Shown piece after piece: positions 51,417 to 59,413 of a DNA stretch of 60,240 bases. Source of the stretch: an uncultured Micrococcales bacterium (GTDB taxonomy: Bacteria; Actinomycetota; Actinomycetes; Actinomycetales; Microbacteriaceae); NCBI GenBank assembly GCA_903880095.1, contig CAIRNX010000042.1, positions 1 through 60,240 on the forward strand. The letters are read 5' to 3'. The notes under the pieces are model-generated. The model was not told the origin of the DNA. It saw only the letters and a program-made list of their open reading frames with translations, and did no database searches. The translations under genes and the position numbers were made by a program. How positions within the stretch are numbered: the first letter of the stretch is position 1; each line of letters starts with the position of its first letter.

Positions 51417-53287
51417 TGGCAACAAACGAGATTCGACAGTCGAGCGTAATCCAAGGCTCGGGGCCTGGCTCGCTAACAGTGCTTCAAGAAGGTATGTCAG
51501 TGATGATCTCCGGACTCGATGCCTGGTACAAGCTGCCGGTTACCATTCCAGCCTCGAAAGACGACGGGCTAGCACAACTTATCTACAAAACGGACATCCC
51601 AAAAAAGTGCAGACTAAGCGACCCCAAACTTGAAAACACCTTGCAGGTTGAGTTCTTCGCTGTACCACCAGCCGTGGGGGTCGATTCTGAAGCCAAACAC
51701 AGTGAGGCAATACCAGTGACGGTCTTTCCTTGCTGGACTATCTGCTACAACTGCCGTGCGCTTGAAAAAATAGAATCAGTCGAACAACTCCTTCCGAACT
51801 GCAAGTACTGTGCCTCAGTCGGAAACAAAAAGAGAAAAGTAGTTCAAACAAATTTCGTTATTGCTTGCGAGAACGGGCATATCGATGAATTTCCTTGGCG
51901 CATGTGGGTGCATAAAGGTGAGCGCCTTGAATGCAAAGACTCACGCCTTGAGATGTACACGGCTGGATCGGGAGATCTGAAGGGTCAAAAGGTCGTCTGC
52001 ACGAAGTGCAATTCGTCACGGAATTTAGCTAACACGAACTCTGCTGAGGAAGGTTCTACTTATCTAAGTAAGAACCTCTACGGCGGTAAGGACCACCTGT
52101 TTACTTGCACTGGGCGAAAACCGTGGCTTGAAGAATCGGATTCCTGCGATTTGCAAGTGCGAATGGTTCTGCGGAGTGCCTCGAACCTCTACTACACGAA
52201 CCAATACAGTTCCATATTTGTACCCATTCAGACGGAACCTGAGAGCCCTATTGACGAGGTTATCGACCAAAAGAGCATTCAGCTCCGGACCAAGCTGCTG
52301 ATTCCATACGCGTATAACTATGGTGCATTCGCAAATTATCTGAAGTTCGAGGACCCTGATTTTGGCGGCTTTGATGTTTCCGAAATCGAGGCTCGATTAC
52401 GGGCTCGACTCCCGCAAGCAGGTGGGGCGGTTTCAACCCCTGAAGACCAGATCAAGTCCTCGATAAAAAATCCAGAGTGGGAGGCTCTAAACCGAATTCA
52501 AGAAAATGAAAGTTTGAGAGTTCGAGACGTTGGCTACGCGCAAAGCATCGCTGGGGTTGACACAATCCACGCCGTGCCAACTTTAGTAAAGACAACGGCC
52601 CTCGCCGGATTCAGCAGACTGCTTCCAAAGGCGCAATCCATAGGCGATTCGAAGTCGATGCTGCGACGTGCGACTAAGAACCCGAGAAAAGCGAACTGGT
52701 TGCCCGCTGTGCAATATGTTGGTGAAGGCATTTTCATCAAGCTAGATGACGAGAAACTTGCCGGATGGGAAGCCCAGCTCGCGGTCAAACAACGCGTTGC
52801 CAAGATCAAAGCAAACCTAGAACGCTTCGGCCGTGAAAATCCAGATGAGCCAACCACCGCGAGAAGAGTGCTTTTACACACGTTGGCACACGTTCTCATT
52901 CAAGAGCTGGTCCTTGAATGTGGATACATTGCCGCGTCGCTGTCGGAGCGCATCTATTCAGACGAAAAATCTGCAGGAATTCTGATCTACACGTCTTCAC
53001 CTGATGCCGATGGAACAATGGGCGGTTTAGTTGAAATGGCCAGACCTGATGCCTTGGAAAAAGTATTTTCTAATGCGATAGAAAAAGCAATGTGGTGCTC
53101 GAATGATCCGGTCTGTATGGAGTTGGGTAAAGAAGGTCAAGGCAACCTCGGGACTAACCTGGCCGCTTGCCATAACTGCTGCCTATTGCCAGAAACAGCT
53201 TGCGACCACTTCAATCAAGCATTGGACCGTGCACTTCTGGTCGGTGACACAACAGACCCGTCCGCCTTTTTTGGTTACTTCAACTAG
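51416..53287 (+). CDS. drmB: DrmB-like DUF1998 protein
   Basis: A 623-residue protein. N-terminal zinc-like pairs are CWTICYNC ... CKYC (about 104-132) and a further CTKC near 195. The C-terminal third is DUF1998: HTLAHVLIQELVLECGY near 486, YTSSPDADGTMGGLVEMAR near 525, CSNDPVCMELG near 561 and AACHNCCLLPETACDHFNQA near 582. In DISARM, DrmA and DrmB form the DNA-binding and translocating core that acts on phage DNA. The ATG shares its A with the drmA stop (TAATG). No DrmC phospholipase D gene follows; the next gene on the other strand is of another type. It is the last gene of the operon. Confidence 0.88.
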   Translation: MATNEIRQSSVIQGSGPGSLTVLQEGMSVMISGLDAWYKLPVTIPASKDDGLAQLIYKTDIPKKCRLSDPKLENTLQVEFFAVPPAVGVDSEAKHSEAIPVTVFPCWTICYNCRALEKIESVEQLLPNCKYCASVGNKKRKVVQTNFVIACENGHIDEFPWRMWVHKGERLECKDSRLEMYTAGSGDLKGQKVVCTKCNSSRNLANTNSAEEGSTYLSKNLYGGKDHLFTCTGRKPWLEESDSCDLQVRMVLRSASNLYYTNQYSSIFVPIQTEPESPIDEVIDQKSIQLRTKLLIPYAYNYGAFANYLKFEDPDFGGFDVSEIEARLRARLPQAGGAVSTPEDQIKSSIKNPEWEALNRIQENESLRVRDVGYAQSIAGVDTIHAVPTLVKTTALAGFSRLLPKAQSIGDSKSMLRRATKNPRKANWLPAVQYVGEGIFIKLDDEKLAGWEAQLAVKQRVAKIKANLERFGRENPDEPTTARRVLLHTLAHVLIQELVLECGYIAASLSERIYSDEKSAGILIYTSSPDADGTMGGLVEMARPDALEKVFSNAIEKAMWCSNDPVCMELGKEGQGNLGTNLAACHNCCLLPETACDHFNQALDRALLVGDTTDPSAFFGYFN

Positions 53288-53406
53288 ATAATCACGGAAA
53301 ACCAAAGCATTCGAGGTTTGAAGTGAGGCAGTGACTCATCGCTATAGGTTCTGAAAATAAGTTTCGAATTTGCGGAAAGTCTGACAGTCGACAGGCCTGC
53401 TTTGAG

Positions 53407-54999
53407 TCAAATGAGCGAATTCAGCCAATCTCTGAGCAACTTCGTCGACAGGCAGTCATCTCGGTTGTAGGAGCTGATTACCTGCAGTAGGCGTGTGGTT
53501 TCTGTTTCGTCGCCTTGGGCTTTGGCTTTTGCGGCGAGGTCGAAATAGAGAAGGGCTTGGTCGCCACCGGCTACAAGGCCTTTGCGGTTTAGTTTGGTGT
53601 CGGCGTCGTAATAGTGCTCGAGCTGCTTGATTGAGTAGCCGCCGGCTCCTGGGCGAACGCGAGACATCGCGATGTCTCGAAGGTCGATCATTCGTGAGAC
53701 AAGAAACTCGACTTCTTCACTAAACGTTTCATAACGTTCGGCGAGCGCTTTTAGATACCTGGGTTCGGGGTTGTAGTAGTGATAAATGTGGGCACCTTGC
53801 GAGAGCTTCATCCGCTCAGTTGCAAAGAGCACGAACTTCTCGAAAAGGTGCCTCTCGGTTGTGAGGTCGAGGCTTTCAAAAACCGTGAAGTCTTCGTTGG
53901 CATCAACTGCACCAAACATGAACACGGCATCACCAGGTGCGTTGACTTCGGTAAACCATTCGATGTCAAAGAATAGGTCGTTCGAGTCGGGGGTTGGCAA
54001 AGGTAGCCAATTGGCTTCGTCAAGGATCTCAACCTGTGGTTTGCCAGTGGCGCGCTCGGCTTCGATTACCTTTGCCCAAGCTCGGTGTTCAGCAATCTTC
54101 TCTTTCGAGAGTTTGCCAACCTCAAGATCACCTTCGGTAGTAGCAAGTTGGTGAAGGGTCGTGAACCCGGCTGCTTCGTAGTCTTTTAGGTTTCTGAAAT
54201 TGTAGAGCTGGCTAAGTGGGTCTTCGGCCAAGATGCCGATCTTGCAATGCTTTGGGTAAGGGCAATGAAGTTCTTTGCACACACCCGTGGTTTCACAGTG
54301 CATTGAGGTTACCTTCGCAAATGTCATCTCAGCCGGCGAAATAGAGTCGAGAGTTTTGAACAGAGCCACGCGGGCAGAGTCGAGCGCGGCCAAACCATCG
54401 GCTTGAGGGTGACGAGCTGTGATGCCACGGACGCCGATGATTCCGAGATCAAGTTCCGACGCCAAGCCGTGCTCGGCGAGGACCTCCGCATAGGATGCAA
54501 CTTGGATCCAGTAGTAGTCCTTGAAGGTCTTTGAGCACTTGACGTCCCAGACAACATATTTGGGCGACGAGGTGGTTCTGTCGGACTTGACGACTTCGAT
54601 CTTGCCTTCGGCCGTGCCACGCACGTCGTAGTCCTCGCGAATTAGGAGGTCGGCATAGCCAGACCAGAGGTGGCCGTTGCTCCAGCTCTCAAAGAAGCCC
54701 TGAGCCACAACCGGCACACCGACGTTTAGTTTCTCGAGAGTTTCTGCCATGGTGGGTCGATCTAACTCAACGAAGTCGTCCCCCAGGTCTTGCTTGAGCC
54801 ATTCGAAGACCATGGCTTCGTACTCGATGCCTTGAATCACCGGCAACACCTGGGTGAGGTCCTCTTTGTATTTCTCGTCGATGGCTAGAGCCTCGGGGAC
54901 CTTCGCTGCCACCGACATCTCGAGGGTTGTGCAATGGGAGCAGGCGACCTTGAAAAGATCGCGGCTCGCGTAACGCCAGGCTGAGTTGGAAACCTTCAA
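53407..54999 (-). CDS. TM0106-family RecB-like/RNase H-like putative nuclease
   Basis: A 530-residue protein with two nuclease parts. The first (about 55-200) is a RecB/Cas4-type PD-(D/E)XK domain: GYADLLIRED and VVWDVKCSKTFKDYYWIQVA. Cysteines at C-K-E-L-H-C-PYPKHC near 245-255 may bind metal, and a helix-hairpin region follows. The second (about 345-530) is RNase H/exonuclease-like: FFDIEWFTEV, HIYHYYNPEP, and SYNRDDCLSTKLL at the end. This order is that of the TM0106 family found in actinobacterial cores, so it is not counted with the DISARM-like operon. It lies tail to tail with drmB with 119 bases between. Confidence 0.88.
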   Translation of the reverse strand: MKVSNSAWRYASRDLFKVACSHCTTLEMSVAAKVPEALAIDEKYKEDLTQVLPVIQGIEYEAMVFEWLKQDLGDDFVELDRPTMAETLEKLNVGVPVVAQGFFESWSNGHLWSGYADLLIREDYDVRGTAEGKIEVVKSDRTTSSPKYVVWDVKCSKTFKDYYWIQVASYAEVLAEHGLASELDLGIIGVRGITARHPQADGLAALDSARVALFKTLDSISPAEMTFAKVTSMHCETTGVCKELHCPYPKHCKIGILAEDPLSQLYNFRNLKDYEAAGFTTLHQLATTEGDLEVGKLSKEKIAEHRAWAKVIEAERATGKPQVEILDEANWLPLPTPDSNDLFFDIEWFTEVNAPGDAVFMFGAVDANEDFTVFESLDLTTERHLFEKFVLFATERMKLSQGAHIYHYYNPEPRYLKALAERYETFSEEVEFLVSRMIDLRDIAMSRVRPGAGGYSIKQLEHYYDADTKLNRKGLVAGGDQALLYFDLAAKAKAQGDETETTRLLQVISSYNRDDCLSTKLLRDWLNSLI

Positions 55000-55052
55000 C
55001 TACTAATCACTCCCCCTGCACAATCTCGATGCATTTGGATTCACTGTATTCG

Positions 55053-55643
55053 CTAAAGTTGAACTCCATTGGAATTTCTCGTGATCCTAATGGAAGCTAG
55101 GTGCTGCCCTGGCATCGCGAAAATCAATGCCTCGGTGTTGTTCTCGTAGCGTTTTAGACGGCCGAGCTTCTTCATGGCGTCGACTTTGGTTGCTGAGGCT
55201 TTGTCGGCGAAGGCAATGAAGTCAGTCAGCTGCATTCCGAATACGCCAACAAGGGTAGTCACGATGAATTCGGCGATCTCGCTCGGGTCGGATTTGGTGA
55301 TGTAGCTGCGACTAAAGTCTGGTCGACCTACAGGTTCTTCGCTCTCGTTCCAGTCTTCAGGTTCGATGTCGGGCTTGGTCCACCCATAGAACTCAAGGGT
55401 TTCAACCATCTGTTCGCTAATCTGGGGCCGGAGGTAGAGGTTGCCGGTTAGTTCTAGAACGAACTTGCCCGGTTCGTCGAAGACCGCATCAAACTGGGGA
55501 GAAGTAACGCTGTTGTTGCCATAGTACAGAAGGCAAGTTCGCAGGCAAAAGGTGCCTCCTTTGGCATAGTCTTCGAGCAGTTTGACGATGACATGGCCGA
55601 GTGGCTCCCAATCGGGGCCGAGTAACGGGTTGTCGCTAATCAA
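55053..55643 (-). CDS. TY-Chap/YbjN-like hypothetical protein
   Basis: A 196-residue acidic cytosolic protein. ELTGNLYLRPQISEQMVETL, then LEFYGWTKPDIEPEDWNESE, RPDFSRSY, and DPSEIAEFIVTTLVGVFGMQ give the pattern of TY-Chap-type domains (L-GW-P ... NF-R ... A-x2-V-x2-TL) that are chaperone-like and often accompany ESX/T7-type AAA ATPases. The next two genes on the other strand include such an ATPase. The assignment is by motif memory and is moderate. The role is unknown; it may bind a partner protein. Confidence 0.65.
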   Translation of the reverse strand: MISDNPLLGPDWEPLGHVIVKLLEDYAKGGTFCLRTCLLYYGNNSVTSPQFDAVFDEPGKFVLELTGNLYLRPQISEQMVETLEFYGWTKPDIEPEDWNESEEPVGRPDFSRSYITKSDPSEIAEFIVTTLVGVFGMQLTDFIAFADKASATKVDAMKKLGRLKRYENNTEALIFAMPGQHLASIRITRNSNGVQL

Positions 55644-55799
55644 AAAATCCCCTTCGTGTTAGTTTTGTCAGCCTCGATGATCGAGCGAGAAAGGCGCACC
55701 ATTTGGCTTGCTTCGGGTCCTAACCTAAAGCTACCCGCCGACCTTTTATCGCCTGATTGCAGGCATACTTAACGGAGGTTGATTGCAAGAGGGGTTTCA

Positions 55800-56786
55800 A
55801 TGTTTACCGAGCAGTTCTGCGCGAACGGCGAATTTACTTACGCGGGCGGCAAGCAATATCAGGGCCAATTTTTTGTGGTTTCAGCCAGTCGCGAAGAGGC
55901 AATTTGTATCATCGCCGATCACAAGGTTTTCAACTACGAAGCGGCGGTTTGGTTTAATTTCGAAATTGAGAGCGCTCGAGGAAACCTTTTTGGCATGAGT
56001 CAAGATCTTTCTACCGAGCTGGACGCCATGCCGCTTGCCCACTACAGCCCTGAAGACACGATTTTCTTTGTTAGCCCAGACCTCAAAGTCATTCACTTGC
56101 CTGATCCACGGTCGATCTATGGACGAGGAGGGGCACAGCGATGGCGCCTTCTTGACACCAAGTGCGAATATTTCAGCAAGGTGCGAGAACTAAAGAGAAT
56201 TTACCGAAACGTTTTAGAGCAGTATCCTTCGATTCGAGCTCTAGATGTGCCGCCCCGGGGTGGTTTGCCTAAGCGAGTGAATTTGGCGTCCATGCCTCCG
56301 GGTTTCGACATGGAAAAGGTTCCTAGCCAGGTGGAAACCACGTTCAGAATGCCCAAAGGAATGCGCGACGACGAGTTGGCTATGGCTGCGTTTGTCGCGT
56401 GCTTCTTTGAAGAAATGCGGTCCGCTCGGGTTTATGAGGGTTTTGTTGGTCAATTCCCCTACCCAAACTTGGAGATAGTTCAAGCCGAGGTTGACTTTAG
56501 GATTTCGAACAAGTTCACCTTTTGGCCTGACCTTTACCCAATGGACCAGCTCGGAAAAAACGAAATTGATCGCAGAGCAAAGAGGGCACTAAAAACGCTT
56601 CAGAGTTTCGAGCAGTTTGGTCACGACCATCAAGCAATCGGCGAAGCGGTTCGACGACTTAACGACGACGAGATCTGCGAAGCTCTGCTAGCAGCATATT
56701 TTTCGATGAATAACGGTCATTTCTTCGAGTCAGTCAAGCCCCTTATGATCGAAGCTTCACAGCGCATTCGAGGCTCAAGATGGTAG
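55800..56786 (+). CDS. Unknown protein, partner gene of a tandem AAA ATPase
   Basis: A 328-residue soluble protein without a family I recognise. The first 150 residues are strand-rich (YQGQFFVVSASREEAICIIA near 18); the last 150 are helical (MRDDELAMAAFVACFFEEMR near 191, then RRAKRALKTLQSFEQF near 262). A short conserved-looking loop, RSIYGRGGAQRWRLLDTKCE, lies near 103-122. The ATG at 55800 has AGAGGGG before it; a TTG at 55779 is less likely. Its last 7 bases overlap the AAA ATPase gene (ATGGTAG), so the two products should be made together and may interact. Confidence 0.7.
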   Translation: MFTEQFCANGEFTYAGGKQYQGQFFVVSASREEAICIIADHKVFNYEAAVWFNFEIESARGNLFGMSQDLSTELDAMPLAHYSPEDTIFFVSPDLKVIHLPDPRSIYGRGGAQRWRLLDTKCEYFSKVRELKRIYRNVLEQYPSIRALDVPPRGGLPKRVNLASMPPGFDMEKVPSQVETTFRMPKGMRDDELAMAAFVACFFEEMRSARVYEGFVGQFPYPNLEIVQAEVDFRISNKFTFWPDLYPMDQLGKNEIDRRAKRALKTLQSFEQFGHDHQAIGEAVRRLNDDEICEALLAAYFSMNNGHFFESVKPLMIEASQRIRGSRW

Positions 56787-58909
56787 TAATTACGCCACTT
56801 TGGATGGAGGCTACTCAGCTTGCACGCCTGTTTGGGCACGACCGCATCACAGCCGAACACGTGCTCGCGGCATGGCTGAAGATCGGCGCTTGGTCGCAAC
56901 TTCCAGACAGAGACCTTTTGAAAATCAACGTCAGAAAAGAAATCCAGCAACTTTGGGACATGGGTTTCGTCGAGCGAATTCAAGGGCAAGATGTCGAGAC
57001 CACGCCGCAAGCAGAGGCTTGGCTAGACCGAATCAATCAAACGCCTGGGTCTGAACCACTTTTGCGCGAGATGATTGAGGCCTTGAAGTACCACCTAACT
57101 CCTTCTGACCCTCCTGCTTTGGCTGGGCCAGAGAGCGAAAGTTCGAGTATCACTCAAGTACCTGTTGTTCCAGAACCGGTTCGGGCAGAGGTACCTGTTT
57201 TGACCGAGTTAGAGAAGTCCATGCTCGTCATAGACAACTTGGTTGGCTTAGGAGAGGTCAAAGAGCACGTTCACAACATGGTTAATCTCATAAAGTTTCG
57301 CGAGAAGGCGGAAAGAGCCGGCGCCGTCGTGCCAGTTGGTTTGCACCTAGCTTTCGTGGGTGACCCGGGAACCGGGAAGACGACGGTTGCAAAGCTTTAC
57401 GCCCGAATTTACAAAGAGTTAGGACTCCTAACCAACGGGCACACGGTTGAAGTTACTCGCGGCGACCTGGTAGGCCAATACATCGGCCAAACCGCACCGA
57501 AGGTGATTGCAGCTGTCGACAGGGCTATGGGCGGCGTGCTTTTCATCGATGAAGCGCATTCGCTTTACCCAGCCGGAGCCAACGACTACGGCCACGAGGC
57601 ACTCTCGGAGTTGGTGAAACTCATGGAAGAACGCCGTGGGCAATTCGCTGTGATCCTCGCCGGCTACACCGACAACATGGCGCAATTGATTGACTCGGAC
57701 CCAGGGTTGAAGTCGAGAATTAATAAGCAGGTCTACTTCGAGAACTATTCGGCTGCCGAGATGGTCGAGATTGTTGAGCTGGTGTGCCGCGACTCTGGCC
57801 TCCAAATGAGGGAGCGAGCAAAGGCCGCGGTTCTCAAACACATGAACGAAAATGTGACCTCAGGAACTGAAGGTAACGGTCGCTACGCCCGAAAGCTCTT
57901 CGAGAAAATTTGCGAGCTGCTCGCACAGCGCGTTATGAACTCAAACGACAAGACTTCGCTCGAAATCACGTTGATCGAACCGGAGGATGTGCCACGTAGC
58001 CTCAACTTCAGAGCTGCTCAAGTGGTAGCTGGTGAGTCGACTTCGGAGGTACCAACCCTCGAGTCAGCGCTGGCAGAGCTAAACGCACTCACCGGCCTGA
58101 ACGAGGTGAAGACGAAGGTAGAAACCTTGGTTAACCTCTTGCGCGCAAACCAGGCGATGGAGAAAGCCGGAAAGCGCCCTGTTCCAGCTAACTTGCACCT
58201 CGTGTTCACGGGTGACCCAGGGACAGGTAAAACCACGGTTGCCCACATAGTCGCGAAGATCTATCGAGCACTTGGAGTTTTGCCGAGCGGACACCTTGTG
58301 ATCGCAAATCGCGAAAGTTTGGTCGCCAGTTATGTTGGTCAGACTTCACCGAAAGTGAAAGCGAAGATTGACGAATCTATGGGTGGAATCCTTTTCGTCG
58401 ACGAAGCCTATGCACTCACACCTAAAAGTGAAAATGATTTTGGGGCCGAAGCAATTGCAACGCTTATCGATGCGATGGAAAGCCGACGAGGTCAATTCGC
58501 AGTGATTTTTGCTGGCTACAAAGACGAGATGGCTGCGTTTGTCGCTGCGAACCCGGGAATGCGTTCGCGCACCGAAGAGGTTTTCTTTCCGAACTACAGC
58601 AAAGACGAACTGGTTAAAATCTTTTCAGGGATCGCAAAATCTTCAGGGGTTAAACTCTCAGACGAATTCACGGCGGCGCTTCGGCGCTTTTTGGAGGGCG
58701 TCAAAACCAGTGGCGACGCCGGAAACGCTCGGTTCGCAAGAACGCTTTTCGAAAGCGCCTTTGCGAACGCGGCAACTCGAGCAGCTCGCGAGGCTGGCGC
58801 CGGTCAGATGGATATCAAGGTTTTCACAAACCTGGTTCCCGAAGACCTACCCGCTCCTCCACCCGCAGCGCCCGAAAGGCGACGTGTGGGATTTGGCGGC
58901 GACCTCTGA
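56780..58909 (+). CDS. Tandem AAA ATPase (CbxX/CfqX/EccA type) with a Clp-N-like start
   Basis: A 709-residue AAA+ protein. Residues about 5-35 (LWMEATQLARLFGHDRITAE) resemble a Clp N-terminal repeat, followed by a linker. AAA1: FVGDPGTGKTTVAKLYA near 193, FIDEAHSLYP near 253, RRGQFAVILAGYTDNM near 289. AAA2: FTGDPGTGKTTVAHIVAKIY near 476, FVDEAYALTP near 537, RGQFAVIFAGYKDEM near 573. Two such modules in tandem are the CbxX/EccA build, known in Rubisco activases and in type VII secretion. A remodelling role on a partner is likely; no secretion pore genes are seen in the window. It lies in one operon with the unknown gene before it and ends 2 bases from the convergent phosphatase gene. Confidence 0.87.
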   Translation: MVVITPLWMEATQLARLFGHDRITAEHVLAAWLKIGAWSQLPDRDLLKINVRKEIQQLWDMGFVERIQGQDVETTPQAEAWLDRINQTPGSEPLLREMIEALKYHLTPSDPPALAGPESESSSITQVPVVPEPVRAEVPVLTELEKSMLVIDNLVGLGEVKEHVHNMVNLIKFREKAERAGAVVPVGLHLAFVGDPGTGKTTVAKLYARIYKELGLLTNGHTVEVTRGDLVGQYIGQTAPKVIAAVDRAMGGVLFIDEAHSLYPAGANDYGHEALSELVKLMEERRGQFAVILAGYTDNMAQLIDSDPGLKSRINKQVYFENYSAAEMVEIVELVCRDSGLQMRERAKAAVLKHMNENVTSGTEGNGRYARKLFEKICELLAQRVMNSNDKTSLEITLIEPEDVPRSLNFRAAQVVAGESTSEVPTLESALAELNALTGLNEVKTKVETLVNLLRANQAMEKAGKRPVPANLHLVFTGDPGTGKTTVAHIVAKIYRALGVLPSGHLVIANRESLVASYVGQTSPKVKAKIDESMGGILFVDEAYALTPKSENDFGAEAIATLIDAMESRRGQFAVIFAGYKDEMAAFVAANPGMRSRTEEVFFPNYSKDELVKIFSGIAKSSGVKLSDEFTAALRRFLEGVKTSGDAGNARFARTLFESAFANAATRAAREAGAGQMDIKVFTNLVPEDLPAPPPAAPERRRVGFGGDL

Positions 58910-58911
58910 GT

Positions 58912-59409
58912 CTAGACAGCCACCTTTTCGCGCCAAAAGTCGACGTCGGCTCGGCTGGTGAGCCAGCGAACGAAGGTGTTGTTGCAGAGCGCGATGTCGC
59001 CGCGGGTGGCGCGAATCAGCTCTACGGCTTCGTGCGGTGTGTAGCCTTCGCGAATGAGAACGAGGGCCATCACTAGGCCAGAGCGGTTGAGCCCGGCCTG
59101 GCAACGAATGAGCACGCGCTTGCCGGCCTTCCAGTCGGCATGGGCTTCGCGAACAGCGAAGTAGAGGTCGCGCTCAGGGTCGAAATCGGTCATGTCGCCA
59201 TCGGCGAATCCGAAACGAATCTCTTTGACGTTCCAGCTCGCTGCGTTAGCTCTCGCAAAGAGGGTGTAGACGGCGTCGAAGTGATTGGTGGTGACGCGAT
59301 TCGGGCTGTGGCCGGGTGCGCCGATTACGTCGTAGTCGTCGGTGCCGCCCTGCCAAAGGCCTGGGAGCACTTCGCTCCAGAGAGCGTGTGGGTAGCGGTT
59401 CTGGTTCAT
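58912..59409 (-). CDS. Dual-specificity-type protein phosphatase
   Basis: A 165-residue cytosolic protein with the phosphatase loop IRCQAGLNRSGLVMALVLI near residue 102 (C-x5-R-S) and an upstream Asp-rich stretch FADGDMTDFDPERD near 68, which may give the general acid. The fold is that of small cysteine-based phosphatases; phosphotyrosine or phosphoserine substrates are both possible. It follows the deacetylase-family gene after 4 bases on the same strand. Confidence 0.87.
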   Translation of the reverse strand: MNQNRYPHALWSEVLPGLWQGGTDDYDVIGAPGHSPNRVTTNHFDAVYTLFARANAASWNVKEIRFGFADGDMTDFDPERDLYFAVREAHADWKAGKRVLIRCQAGLNRSGLVMALVLIREGYTPHEAVELIRATRGDIALCNNTFVRWLTSRADVDFWREKVAV

Positions 59410-59413
59410 GGGC

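Noticed and set aside
36954-53300. Search for an integrase, transposase or plasmid replication gene in the island
   Set aside because: None of the readable products has such motifs, so no mobile element is annotated; only the purL duplication hints at mobility.
53298-53306. AAAACCAAA at 53298-53306 also occurs at 36952-36960, at the two ends of the island
   Set aside because: Nine AT-rich bases are too short to count as attachment repeats over 16 kb; chance is the simplest explanation.
53407-54999. Considered as the missing DISARM nuclease
   Set aside because: It lacks the H-x-K-D motifs of phospholipase D and matches the TM0106 RecB/RNase H-like build of actinobacterial cores; it is also on the other strand with core-like codon use.
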